From positions 1 through 17,186 of the forward strand of contig DASYHY010000107.1 in NCBI GenBank assembly GCA_036252795.1: a stretch of 17,186 nt of DNA. Reading direction: 5' to 3'. The position numbers and the translations under genes were made by a program. Source of the stretch: Aurantimonas sp036252795. GTDB taxonomy: Bacteria; Pseudomonadota; Alphaproteobacteria; Rhizobiales; Rhizobiaceae. The notes under the pieces are model-generated. The model did no database searches. It was given only the letters and a program-made list of their open reading frames with translations, and was not told the origin of the DNA. Positions 8,485-15,393 of the stretch are shown here, one piece after another (the stretch's first letter is position 1; each line of letters starts with the position of its first letter).

Positions 8485-8958
8485 TTGACGCTTCTGAAAT
8501 CCGAGATCGACCTGTTGCGGACGGTGCCGATCTTCGCCGGCATTGAGCCGTCACGGCTCAAGCTGATCGCCTTCACTTCCGAATCCGTCGCCTATCGCGA
8601 GGGGCAGGTGGTGTGCCGCCAGGGCCAGCCCGGCGACGCTGCCTTCGTGCTGGTCGAGGGCGAAGCCGACGTGACGGTGGCGACGGAGGCCGGCGATTAT
8701 CTCGTGGCGACGCTCAGGCCCGGCGACGTCGTGGGCGAGATCTCGATCCTCTGCGACACGCCGCGGACCGCGACCGTCACCGCCCGCACCGGCCTGACCA
8801 TGTTGCGGGTGCGCAAGGACTCCTTCCTGCAGCTCCTGAAGCAGTTCCCCGAGATCGCCGCCGAGGTGATGCGCGGCCTTGCCGAGCGCTTGACCAACAT
8901 GAACGAGGAGCTGGTGCGGGCGCGCAACCTGGCGGCGGCGAGAGGCGGCGAGGCTTGA
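8485..8958 (+). CDS. Stand-alone cyclic-nucleotide-binding domain protein
   Basis: This 157-residue protein is almost entirely one CAP-ED/cNMP-binding domain. Strand motifs VVCRQGQPGDAAFVLVEGE (42-60) and LRPGDVVGEISIL (77-89) lead into a phosphate-binding cassette with Gly84-Glu85 and Arg94-Thr95-Ala96. That matches residues that hold the ribose and cyclic phosphate in cAMP receptors, so binding competence is plausible. There is no helix-turn-helix and no other effector domain, unlike Crp/Fnr regulators. The C-terminus (about 128-151) is an amphipathic helix that could dimerise or dock to a partner. TTG is the only start in frame before the domain; AAGAGG lies upstream. The stop overlaps the next start as TTGA. 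Its position between a pseudo-ABC transporter and a cyclase suggests it reports cyclic nucleotide levels to a protein partner. Confidence 0.9.
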   Translation: MTLLKSEIDLLRTVPIFAGIEPSRLKLIAFTSESVAYREGQVVCRQGQPGDAAFVLVEGEADVTVATEAGDYLVATLRPGDVVGEISILCDTPRTATVTARTGLTMLRVRKDSFLQLLKQFPEIAAEVMRGLAERLTNMNEELVRARNLAAARGGEA

Positions 8959-9809
8959 GCCGCTTCCAACTCACCATCTGGGGCGCCCGCGGCAGCATAC
9001 CCGCGCCTGCCGCGGCGAATGTGCGCTTCGGCAGCGACACGAGCTGCATCGAGCTGCGTTGCGGTGACCATGTCATCGTCCTGGACGCCGGCACCGGCAT
9101 CGTCGGCTGCGGGCGCGAACTGTACGATCGCGGCGTGAGCCAGATCGACGTGCTGCTCACCCACTGCCATTTCGACCACATCATCGGCCTGCCGTTCTTC
9201 ATGCCGCTCTATTCTTCCGGCACGTCGGTGCGCATCCACGCCGGGCACTTCGAGGACGCCACCACCTGCCGGAATATGGTCGAGCGCTTCATGTGCCCGC
9301 CCTACTTCCCGGTCACGCCGAAGCAGTTCGCGGCCGGCATCCAGTATTGCGATTTCCGACCGCCCGAGGTGCTCGAGCTGTTCGACGACGTACGGATCCG
9401 GACGGTGCGGCTGAACCACCCGAACGGCGCGGTCGGCTACCGGGTCGAGCATGGCGGCCGCTCGGTCTGCTACATCACTGACACGGAGCACCGGCCCGGC
9501 GTCCGCGACGAGGCCATCTGCGACTTGATCGCCGGCGCCGACATCATGATCTACGACAGCATGTACACGGACGCCGAATATCCCAAATATCGCGGCTTCG
9601 GCCATTCGACGTGGGAGGAGGGGGTGCGGCTCTGCCGCGCCGCCGGCGTGCCGCGGCTCGTCGCGTTCCACCACGACATCTCGCGCACCGACGCGTGGCT
9701 GGCGGATCTCGTGGGGCGGGCGCAGGCGGTGTTCCCGGGGGCGCTGGTGGCACAGACGGGCCTGACCCTCGACATCGCCGAGCGGGTCCGGATCGTGGAG
9801 ACGAGCTAG
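8955..9809 (+). CDS. Metallo-beta-lactamase-fold hydrolase (possible cyclic-nucleotide phosphodiesterase or related)
   Basis: This 284-residue protein opens with TIWGARGSIP (7-16) and then FGSDTSCIEL, typical of the PhnP/RNase Z-like MBL branch. Metal ligands are visible: THCHFDH (His70, His72, Asp74, His75), His155 in LNHPNG, Asp176 in ITDTEH and a distal FHHD (His239, His240, Asp241). The set indicates an active di-metal hydrolase. The substrate is not determined by the motifs. Phosphodiesters, including cyclic nucleotides, fit both the fold and the adjacent cyclase and cNMP-binding gene, but this is inference. TTG start 8955 is chosen because the domain begins there and it forms a TTGA overlap with the previous stop; the longer upstream frame only shadows the previous gene. 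The cyclase start follows the stop with no gap. No signal peptide, so cytosolic. Confidence 0.85.
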   Translation: MSRFQLTIWGARGSIPAPAAANVRFGSDTSCIELRCGDHVIVLDAGTGIVGCGRELYDRGVSQIDVLLTHCHFDHIIGLPFFMPLYSSGTSVRIHAGHFEDATTCRNMVERFMCPPYFPVTPKQFAAGIQYCDFRPPEVLELFDDVRIRTVRLNHPNGAVGYRVEHGGRSVCYITDTEHRPGVRDEAICDLIAGADIMIYDSMYTDAEYPKYRGFGHSTWEEGVRLCRAAGVPRLVAFHHDISRTDAWLADLVGRAQAVFPGALVAQTGLTLDIAERVRIVETS

Positions 9810-11045
9810 ATGAGCCTCACCCAGCAGGTCGACGACTGGCTGCTGAAGGAAGCCCTCGGCAAGCCGAAACTGGAGACGGTCTTCGAACAGCTGTGCCTGC
9901 GGCTGACCGGAATCGGCGTGCCGATCGCCCGGGCGCGGCTCAACTGGCCGACGCTGCATCCGCTGTTCCGCGCCGAAATGATCAGCTGGCACCGCAACCA
10001 GCCGAACGCGGTCCTCGATCACTTCCATCATCAGGATTCCAACACCGATGCGTGGCAGCGCAGCCCGCTGCGCTACATGGTCGAATCCGGCCTGCCGGTG
10101 CTGCGGCGCCGGCTCGCCGGTCCGGGGCGCACGCTCGACTTCCCGCTCTTCGAGGAACTGGCCGCCGAGGGCTACACCGACTATCTGGCGCTTAGAAGCG
10201 AGTTCGCCGAGAAGAGCATGGTCATGCAGGGCCGGCCGGGCGGCATCATCGTGATCTGGGCGAGCGACCGAGTCGGCGGGTTCACCGACGAGGACCTGCG
10301 GGTGCTGCAGGAGATCCAGCGCTCCTTCGCGCTGGTCTGCAAGTCGATCATCCAGTCGCAGATCACCGGCAACATCGTCGAGACCTATCTCGGGCAACAG
10401 GCCGGGCGAAGCGTTCTCAATGGCAACATCCGGCTGGGTGACGGCGCGACCACCAGGGCGCTCGTCTGGTATTCGGACCTCAGGAACTCGACGCGGCTCA
10501 CCGGCCGCCTGCCGAGCGAGGCCTTCCTGCAGCTTCTCAACGACTATTTCGAATGCGCCGCGCGGCCGGCGATACGTGCCGGCGGCGAGGTTCTCGCCTT
10601 CATCGGCGACGCCGTCCTGGTGATCTACCCGATGGAGGAGAGGACCGACCCCGAAGCGCTGACGGCCAAGGTGCTGGACGCCGTGGGCGAGTCCTTCCGC
10701 ATGCGCGACGAAGCCAATCGACTTCGCCGGGAAGCTGGACTCGACCTGATCGAGTTCGGCATCGGGCTCAACATCGGCGACGTGGTCTTCGGCAATATCG
10801 GCGTGCCCGAGCGCCTGGCCTTCACCGTCATCGGCTCGACGGTCACCGAAGTGGAGCGCATCGAGAAGCTGACCAAGACCCTCGACACCAACATCCTCGC
10901 CAGCGCCAACGTCGCCGCCCTCGCGCCGGGCCGCTGGTGTTCGACGGGCGAGCACCTGCTCAACGGGGTCGAGCGGCCGATGGAGCTGTTCACCCTCTGC
11001 GCCGAGATGCAGGCCGCGCTCGGTCTCCCCGCAGCGGCCGAGTAG
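9810..11045 (+). CDS. Class III adenylate/guanylate cyclase-like protein with atypical active site
   Basis: In this 411-residue protein the C-terminal cyclase homology domain spans about 213-400. Both metal-binding aspartates are visible, Asp223 in YSDLRNST and Asp267 in FIGDAVL. Thr339 occupies the Asp/Thr position that favours adenine in class III enzymes, and Arg350 is kept. However, the purine-selecting Lys position (four before Asp267) is Ala263, and the transition-state Asn position in the G-x-x-V-N motif is Thr346 (GSTVTEVER). Activity may be reduced or altered, or may depend on a heterodimer partner. The N-terminal half (1-200) is soluble; residues about 85-180 look like a GAF/PAS-like sensor, which is a guess. 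It has no membrane segment. It is the last gene of the plus-strand run, converging with the minus-strand transporter operon 25 bp away. Confidence 0.88.
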   Translation: MSLTQQVDDWLLKEALGKPKLETVFEQLCLRLTGIGVPIARARLNWPTLHPLFRAEMISWHRNQPNAVLDHFHHQDSNTDAWQRSPLRYMVESGLPVLRRRLAGPGRTLDFPLFEELAAEGYTDYLALRSEFAEKSMVMQGRPGGIIVIWASDRVGGFTDEDLRVLQEIQRSFALVCKSIIQSQITGNIVETYLGQQAGRSVLNGNIRLGDGATTRALVWYSDLRNSTRLTGRLPSEAFLQLLNDYFECAARPAIRAGGEVLAFIGDAVLVIYPMEERTDPEALTAKVLDAVGESFRMRDEANRLRREAGLDLIEFGIGLNIGDVVFGNIGVPERLAFTVIGSTVTEVERIEKLTKTLDTNILASANVAALAPGRWCSTGEHLLNGVERPMELFTLCAEMQAALGLPAAAE

Positions 11046-11070
11046 CCGCCGGCAGCCACGGCAGAAAGCT

Positions 11071-12225
11071 TCAGTGGTGCGGGTCCACCGCGTCGCGCAG
11101 GCCGTCGCCGACGAAGCTGAAGGCGAGGACCGTCAGCACCACCGGCAGCATCGGCAGCAGCAGCCATGGATAGAGCGCCACCGCCTCGATATTCTGCGCT
11201 TCCGCCAGGAGGACGCCCCAGCTGGTGATCGGCGGCCTGAGGCCGAGGCCAAGGAAGGAGAGGGCGGTCTCGGCCAGGATCATCGTCGGGATCGACAGCG
11301 AGGCCGAGGCGATGAGGTGGCTCATGAAGTTCGGCAGGAGATGGCGGAAGATGATCCGCCGCGGCCGCGCGCCGAGCATCTCCGCCGCCACCACGAAATC
11401 CTCCTCGCGCAGGGCGAAGAGCTTCGAGCGAACGGCACGCGCCAGCCCCGGCCAGTCGAGCAGGGCCAGGATCAGCGTGATCCCGAAATAGACCAGCAGC
11501 GGGCTCCATGTGACCGGCAGCGCCGCCGACAGTGCCAGCCACAGCGGCAGCTCCGGAATCGAGCGCAGGATCTCCGTGATGCGCTGCACGACCGAATCCA
11601 CCCACCCGCCGAAATAGCCCGCGGCCCCGCCGATGGTAATGCCGAGCAGGAAGCTCAGCGTCACGCCGACCAGCCCCACGGTGAGGGATATGCGGGCGCC
11701 GTAGAGGATGCGCGACAGCATGTCCCGCCCGAGCCGGTCGGTGCCGAGAAGGAACAGCGTGCCGCCCTCGGGCGGGCAGACGAGATGGGTGCGGGCCTCG
11801 ACGAGGCCCCAGAAGCGGTAGGCATCTCCCTGACAGAAGAAGCGGAGCGGCATCGGGCGCGTGGTGGCGGGCGTGTAGACGCGTTGCAGCGTGTCGAGGT
11901 CGAGCGCGTAGCGCAGCGGATAGACGAAGGGGCCGACGAACCCGCCATCATGGAACAGGTGCACCGACTGCGGCGGGGCGAAGATGTGGTCGGTGTGGCG
12001 CGCGTGCAGCTCGTAGGGCGCCAGAAACTCGATGAAGACGATCGCGACATAGCTGACGACGAGGAAGGCGAGCGACATCACCGCCACGCGGTGGCGCAGG
12101 AAGCGCCACCAGATCAGCCTGGTCTGCGAGGCGCGCGCATAGGCGGACGAGACGATAAACCCTTCCGCGACCGTCGCCTCCGGGTCGAAGGGCTCCTGCG
12201 AGACGAAATGCGGCAGGCTGCTCAT
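11071..12225 (-). CDS. Peptide-type ABC importer permease, DppC/YejE-like
   Basis: This 384-residue inner-membrane protein belongs to the DppC/OppC/YejE class of binding-protein-dependent permeases. A first membrane helix lies at 49-69. A periplasmic loop of about 90 residues follows, ending in GTDRLGRDMLSR (161-172), which is characteristic of the C-type subunit. The EAA coupling loop that contacts the ATPase is at about 273-298 (EEDFVVAAEMLGARPRRI then HLLPN). The protein ends GDGLRDAVDP, the usual C-terminus. The cytosolic N-terminus of about 48 residues is longer than in minimal DppC. The start ATG overlaps the upstream permease stop as ATGA. The frame is open further upstream but that region belongs to the other permease. 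It should pair with that permease and with the fused ATPase at 3768-5738. Confidence 0.92.
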   Translation of the reverse strand: MSSLPHFVSQEPFDPEATVAEGFIVSSAYARASQTRLIWWRFLRHRVAVMSLAFLVVSYVAIVFIEFLAPYELHARHTDHIFAPPQSVHLFHDGGFVGPFVYPLRYALDLDTLQRVYTPATTRPMPLRFFCQGDAYRFWGLVEARTHLVCPPEGGTLFLLGTDRLGRDMLSRILYGARISLTVGLVGVTLSFLLGITIGGAAGYFGGWVDSVVQRITEILRSIPELPLWLALSAALPVTWSPLLVYFGITLILALLDWPGLARAVRSKLFALREEDFVVAAEMLGARPRRIIFRHLLPNFMSHLIASASLSIPTMILAETALSFLGLGLRPPITSWGVLLAEAQNIEAVALYPWLLLPMLPVVLTVLAFSFVGDGLRDAVDPHH

Positions 12226-13220
12226 CGCGGGGTGCTCTTGCCGAGCCGGATGCGCGGGTCGAGCAGAGCGAGCAGCACGTCGGAGACGAACATGCCGACG
12301 ACGGTGAGGACCGCGAGGAACATCAGGAATGAGCCGGCCAGGTACATGTCCTGGCTGCGCAGCGCGGAGAGCAGCATCGGGCCGGTCGTCGGCAGCGACA
12401 TCACCGCCGAGATGATCACCGAACCGGAGACGATCTGCGGCAGCAGCGTCCCGAGATCCGCCACGAAGGGATTCAGCGCCATGCGCAGCGGGTATTTCAG
12501 GAGCAGCCGCCGCTCGGGCACGCCCTTCGCCCTTGCGGTGACCACATACGGCCGGTTCAGCTCGTCGAGGAGGTTTGCCCTCAGCCGCCGGATCATGCCC
12601 GCGGTCCCGGCCGTGCCGATGACCAGCACCGGCACCCAGAGATGCGACAGGACCGAGCCGATCTTCGCCGCCGACCACGGCGCGTCGATGAATTCGGGCG
12701 CCATCAGGCCGCCGATCGAGGTGCCGAACCAGACATTGGCGAGATAGAGCAGGATCAGCGCGAGCAGGAAATTGGGAGTCGCCAGCCCCAGGAAGCCGAG
12801 GAAGCTCAGGCCGTGATCGGCCCAGCTGTACTGGTGCGTCGCGGAGTACATGCCGATCGGGAACGAGACCAGGTAGACGAAGAGGATGGTCGCGGCATTG
12901 AGCAGGATCGTCATCGGCATGCGCTCGCCGACGATGTCGGCGACCGGCTGGCTGTACTCGAAGGAATAGCCGAGATCGCCCTGCAGGAGGCCGCCGGCCC
13001 AGACGAGATATTGCTGCCAGAGCGGCCGGTCGAGGCCGTATTCCTCGCGCAGGAAGGCGATCCTGTCGCCGCTGACGGTCTCGCCCTGCGCCTGGAGTTC
13101 GGCGATGTAGCTGGTCAGATAGTTGCCCGGCGGCAATTGGATGATGGCGAAGACGAGAATGCTGATCGCCACCAGCGTCCACGCCATCGTCACCAGTCGC
13201 CTTGCCAGATACCGGATCAC
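12222..13220 (-). CDS. Peptide-type ABC importer permease, DppB/YejB-like
   Basis: This 332-residue protein starts IRYLARRLVTMAWTL after a GTG codon, the conserved opening of DppB/OppB proteins. Six membrane helices are apparent, near residues 10-28, 103-124, 137-163, 193-211, 260-275 and 297-320. The LPPGNY segment after helix 1 and YSFEYSQPV near 85-93 are typical of the family. The EAA coupling loop is at about 223-245 (PYVVTARAKGVPERRLLLKY). It ends LLDPRIRLG, as expected. The start GTG overlaps the binding-protein stop as GTGA, and the stop overlaps the DppC-like start, so stoichiometry is probably set by coupled translation. The extended upstream frame to 13751 overlaps the binding-protein gene and is not used. 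Confidence 0.92.
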   Translation of the reverse strand: MIRYLARRLVTMAWTLVAISILVFAIIQLPPGNYLTSYIAELQAQGETVSGDRIAFLREEYGLDRPLWQQYLVWAGGLLQGDLGYSFEYSQPVADIVGERMPMTILLNAATILFVYLVSFPIGMYSATHQYSWADHGLSFLGFLGLATPNFLLALILLYLANVWFGTSIGGLMAPEFIDAPWSAAKIGSVLSHLWVPVLVIGTAGTAGMIRRLRANLLDELNRPYVVTARAKGVPERRLLLKYPLRMALNPFVADLGTLLPQIVSGSVIISAVMSLPTTGPMLLSALRSQDMYLAGSFLMFLAVLTVVGMFVSDVLLALLDPRIRLGKSTPR

Positions 13221-15178
13221 GAGGGCTTGCCCGCCACCGAGACCGAGGCGCAGTCGAAATAGAAGCCGTCCGGGTTGTAGATGCCGAAATAGGCGCCCGG
13301 ATCGTAGTTGTAGGTGCCGCGCTCCGGGACGTTGTTCAGCCGGTTCGAGACCACCACCACCTGGTCCACTTCCGTGACGATGCCGATGGTGAAGACCTGG
13401 TCGGCATTGATCGCCAGCATCTGCTTCCAGATCGCGGCGCGCTCGGCCTCGCTCGTCGCCTCCCGCCAGGCGTGCCGCAGCGCAATCAGTTCTCGGACGC
13501 CGGCCAGGGCCGCGCTGTCGCCGAGCGCCTCGCCGCCGGTGCCGCCGGTCTCGACCCCCATGCCGTAGCCCGGCCACTGCAACTGCTCGGCATTCGACGG
13601 CGCCAGCTCCCGCGGGTCGGTCGCCGGCGTCGGGAGGCCATTGTCGAGCCCGCTCCAGACCGACATCAAGGTGGAGCCGGCCTTGACACGGTTGCGGAAG
13701 ATCTCGCGCTGGGCCTCCCGCGTCAGGAGGTCGATCCCGATCCTGCGCCAATCCTCGCGGACCAGTTCCAGTACGTCGCTCTGCTCGCTGCTTTCGCCGG
13801 CCGTCTCGACGACGATCCGCATCTGCCGGCCGTCCGGCAGGCGGCGCAGCCCGTCTGGCCCGCGCTCAAGGCCAAGGGCGTCGAGCAGCGCATCGGCAGC
13901 CTCGGGATCGTAGTCGGTCCAGAGCTGCCTGAAGGCCGGCTCGTACAGGGGCGAGCCCGGCAGCACGGTGTTGCCGCCCGGCTCGGCCAGCCCGTAGAAG
14001 ATGGCGTTGTCGATGTCCTCGCGGTTGATCGCCAGCGACAGCGCGCGGCGGAAATCCGCCGTCTGGAGGAGTTCGCGCCAGACCGGGTCGGCCGCGTTCA
14101 GGTTCGGGTAGAGCGTGACGTGCGATCCCCGGCCGGAGCGCCAGCGGCGCACGGTGTAGTCGCTGCGGGCCTCGCCGCGCTTGAGGAACGGATAGTTCGG
14201 AAAGCCGAGATAGGCCGCCTGCAGATCGGCCTCGCCATTGGCGACCTTGGCCGGGATCAGGTCGGGGTTCGCGATGGTCAGCGACACCTGGTCGATATAG
14301 GGAAGCTGCCGCCCCTCCTGGTCGACCCTGTGGAAGTACGGGTTTCGCTCGAAGATCAGCCGTTCCGCCGGCGGAACGGTCGCAAGCTTCCAGGGCTGGA
14401 TGGTCGGCATGTCCGGGTTGTCGTTGCGCTGGCTGCGGTCCTTGTTGAAATGCAGCGCCGCCCAGTTGCGCTGGCCGGCCGCCTCGATCTTTTCTTCAAG
14501 CACTGCCGGGTCCTGATAGCGCTCGTGAAACTGCTTGAGATAGTGGGACGGGCGGAAGATCTCGAGCGGCGTTGCCGCCGCCAGCGACGCGAGGAAGTTG
14601 GGGTTCTGCCGGGTCCAGGCGTAGCGGACCTCGTAGGGGCCGGGAAAGCTGACCTCGGGCTCCTCGCCGTCGACCAGCAGTTCGACCGGCACGCCGAATT
14701 TCGCGATCGCCGGGTTCTTCGCCATGTCCTCCCAGAAATAGCGGAAATCCTCGGAGGTGAACGGCGCTCCGTCCGACCAGCGCATGCCGGGGCGAAGGTG
14801 GAAGCGGAAGATGCGGCCGTCCTCGACATCGACGCCTGCGGCAATGTCGGGGACGATGTCGAAGTCCGTATCGTAGCCGACGAGCCTTGAGTAGCCGAAG
14901 ACCGGCAGGATGCGGGTATCCTTGGCGCTGGAGCCGAGCATGCGCAGCGTGCCGCCGAGCTGGTCGGCAGGACAGGTGCTCTGGACCGGCATGACCCGCG
15001 GCAGCAGCGGAAGGCGCTCGGCGAGCGGCGGCAGGCGGTTTTCGGCGACCGCCGCGGCGAGGGCCATGGTCTCGGCCGGACCCGCGTCGGCGGAACCGGT
15101 GAAGGCGACGCAAAGAGCGAAGGCGACGAGACGGCGGACGTGGCGCCGCGGCGATCTCGCTTCTGTCGCACCCCGCAT
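13217..15178 (-). CDS. Periplasmic solute-binding protein, SBP_bac_5 family (peptide/nickel type)
   Basis: This 653-residue protein has an N-terminal export signal: Arg-rich residues 8-16, hydrophobic core about 17-28 and a probable cleavage site after SADA (29-32). No lipobox Cys is visible. Family features include GGTLRML (75-81), the early VPDIAAGVDVEDGRIFRFHLR stretch with WSDGAPFTSEDFRYFW (typical xWxDGxPxTAxDV motif), ADFRRALSLAINREDI near the middle and YDPEAADALLDALG. It delivers an oligopeptide-like or related solute to the two downstream permeases. At about 650 residues it is longer than classic DppA (about 530) and closer to the YejA-like group. The ligand is unknown. The start ATG has AGGGA 7 nt upstream and a strong promoter about 25 nt further up. 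It is the first gene of the minus-strand operon. Confidence 0.92.
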   Translation of the reverse strand: MRGATEARSPRRHVRRLVAFALCVAFTGSADAGPAETMALAAAVAENRLPPLAERLPLLPRVMPVQSTCPADQLGGTLRMLGSSAKDTRILPVFGYSRLVGYDTDFDIVPDIAAGVDVEDGRIFRFHLRPGMRWSDGAPFTSEDFRYFWEDMAKNPAIAKFGVPVELLVDGEEPEVSFPGPYEVRYAWTRQNPNFLASLAAATPLEIFRPSHYLKQFHERYQDPAVLEEKIEAAGQRNWAALHFNKDRSQRNDNPDMPTIQPWKLATVPPAERLIFERNPYFHRVDQEGRQLPYIDQVSLTIANPDLIPAKVANGEADLQAAYLGFPNYPFLKRGEARSDYTVRRWRSGRGSHVTLYPNLNAADPVWRELLQTADFRRALSLAINREDIDNAIFYGLAEPGGNTVLPGSPLYEPAFRQLWTDYDPEAADALLDALGLERGPDGLRRLPDGRQMRIVVETAGESSEQSDVLELVREDWRRIGIDLLTREAQREIFRNRVKAGSTLMSVWSGLDNGLPTPATDPRELAPSNAEQLQWPGYGMGVETGGTGGEALGDSAALAGVRELIALRHAWREATSEAERAAIWKQMLAINADQVFTIGIVTEVDQVVVVSNRLNNVPERGTYNYDPGAYFGIYNPDGFYFDCASVSVAGKPS

Positions 15179-15210
15179 GGCATTGTCCCTGTCGTACGGC
15201 CACCGGAGCA

Positions 15211-15239
15211 GTTAGCGGCGAGCGCGCAGCGATTGTCAA
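15211..15239 (-). promoter_or_regulatory. Sigma-70-type promoter of the solute-binding-protein operon
   Basis: On the minus strand TTGACA (15239-15234) is followed by a 17-bp spacer and GCTAAC (15216-15211). Transcription would begin near 15203, giving a leader of about 25 nt that includes the AGGGA ribosome site at 15190-15186. The -35 hexamer is a perfect consensus match; the -10 matches moderately. Confidence 0.6.
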
Positions 15240-15242
15240 TCG
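15230..15242. promoter_or_regulatory. Perfect palindrome over the -35 box, candidate operator
   Basis: CGATTGTCAATCG is a perfect 6+1+6 inverted repeat. It covers the -35 hexamer of the minus-strand transporter promoter. A dimeric repressor bound here would block that promoter. No regulator gene is present in the window, and short palindromes occur by chance, so the role is inferred. Confidence 0.35.
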
Positions 15243-15298
15243 ACTGCCGTCGTCCGAACACGCATGGGGGCGTCTCCTTCACCGGCGCGGTCAACGAG

Positions 15299-15327
15299 TT
15301 GCCGGCCGGTGTGCGATCCGTCTAGAT
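15299..15327 (+). promoter_or_regulatory. Possible promoter for the rightward glycosyltransferase
   Basis: TTGCCG (15299-15304), a 17-bp spacer and CTAGAT (15322-15327) form a reasonable sigma-70-type promoter reading toward the TTG start at 15394. It would give a leader of roughly 60 nt. The match is partial, and the call rests mainly on its position in the divergent intergenic region. Confidence 0.35.
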
Positions 15328-15393
15328 GCCGGCGCCTTCCGGCGCGCCGCAGCGTCGGCGCGAGGGTACGCGGACCAACGGGAGACGCAGGCA

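Noticed and set aside
8613..8954. N-terminal extension of the MBL protein
   Set aside because: It is a shadow of the cNMP-binding gene, Arg-rich and without motifs; the MBL domain begins right at TTG 8955.
8697..10955. Minus-strand open frame of 752 codons
   Set aside because: Antisense to three well-supported genes (cNMP-binding, MBL, cyclase); low-complexity composition and no domain.
11046..11070. Bidirectional terminator between the converging cyclase and permease genes
   Set aside because: The 25-bp gap has no convincing stem-loop or T tract on either strand.
11074..12747. Plus-strand open frame of 557 codons
   Set aside because: Antisense to the two permease genes; extremely rich in Arg, Gln, Glu and His, typical of the complement of membrane-protein codons.
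11071..13182. A 703-residue permease fusion
   Set aside because: The extra N-terminal part is an out-of-frame reading of the DppB-like gene; the DppC-like start at 12225 with its ATGA overlap is far better.
13202..14890. Plus-strand open frame of 562 codons
   Set aside because: Antisense to the solute-binding-protein gene, which has a clear signal peptide and family motifs.
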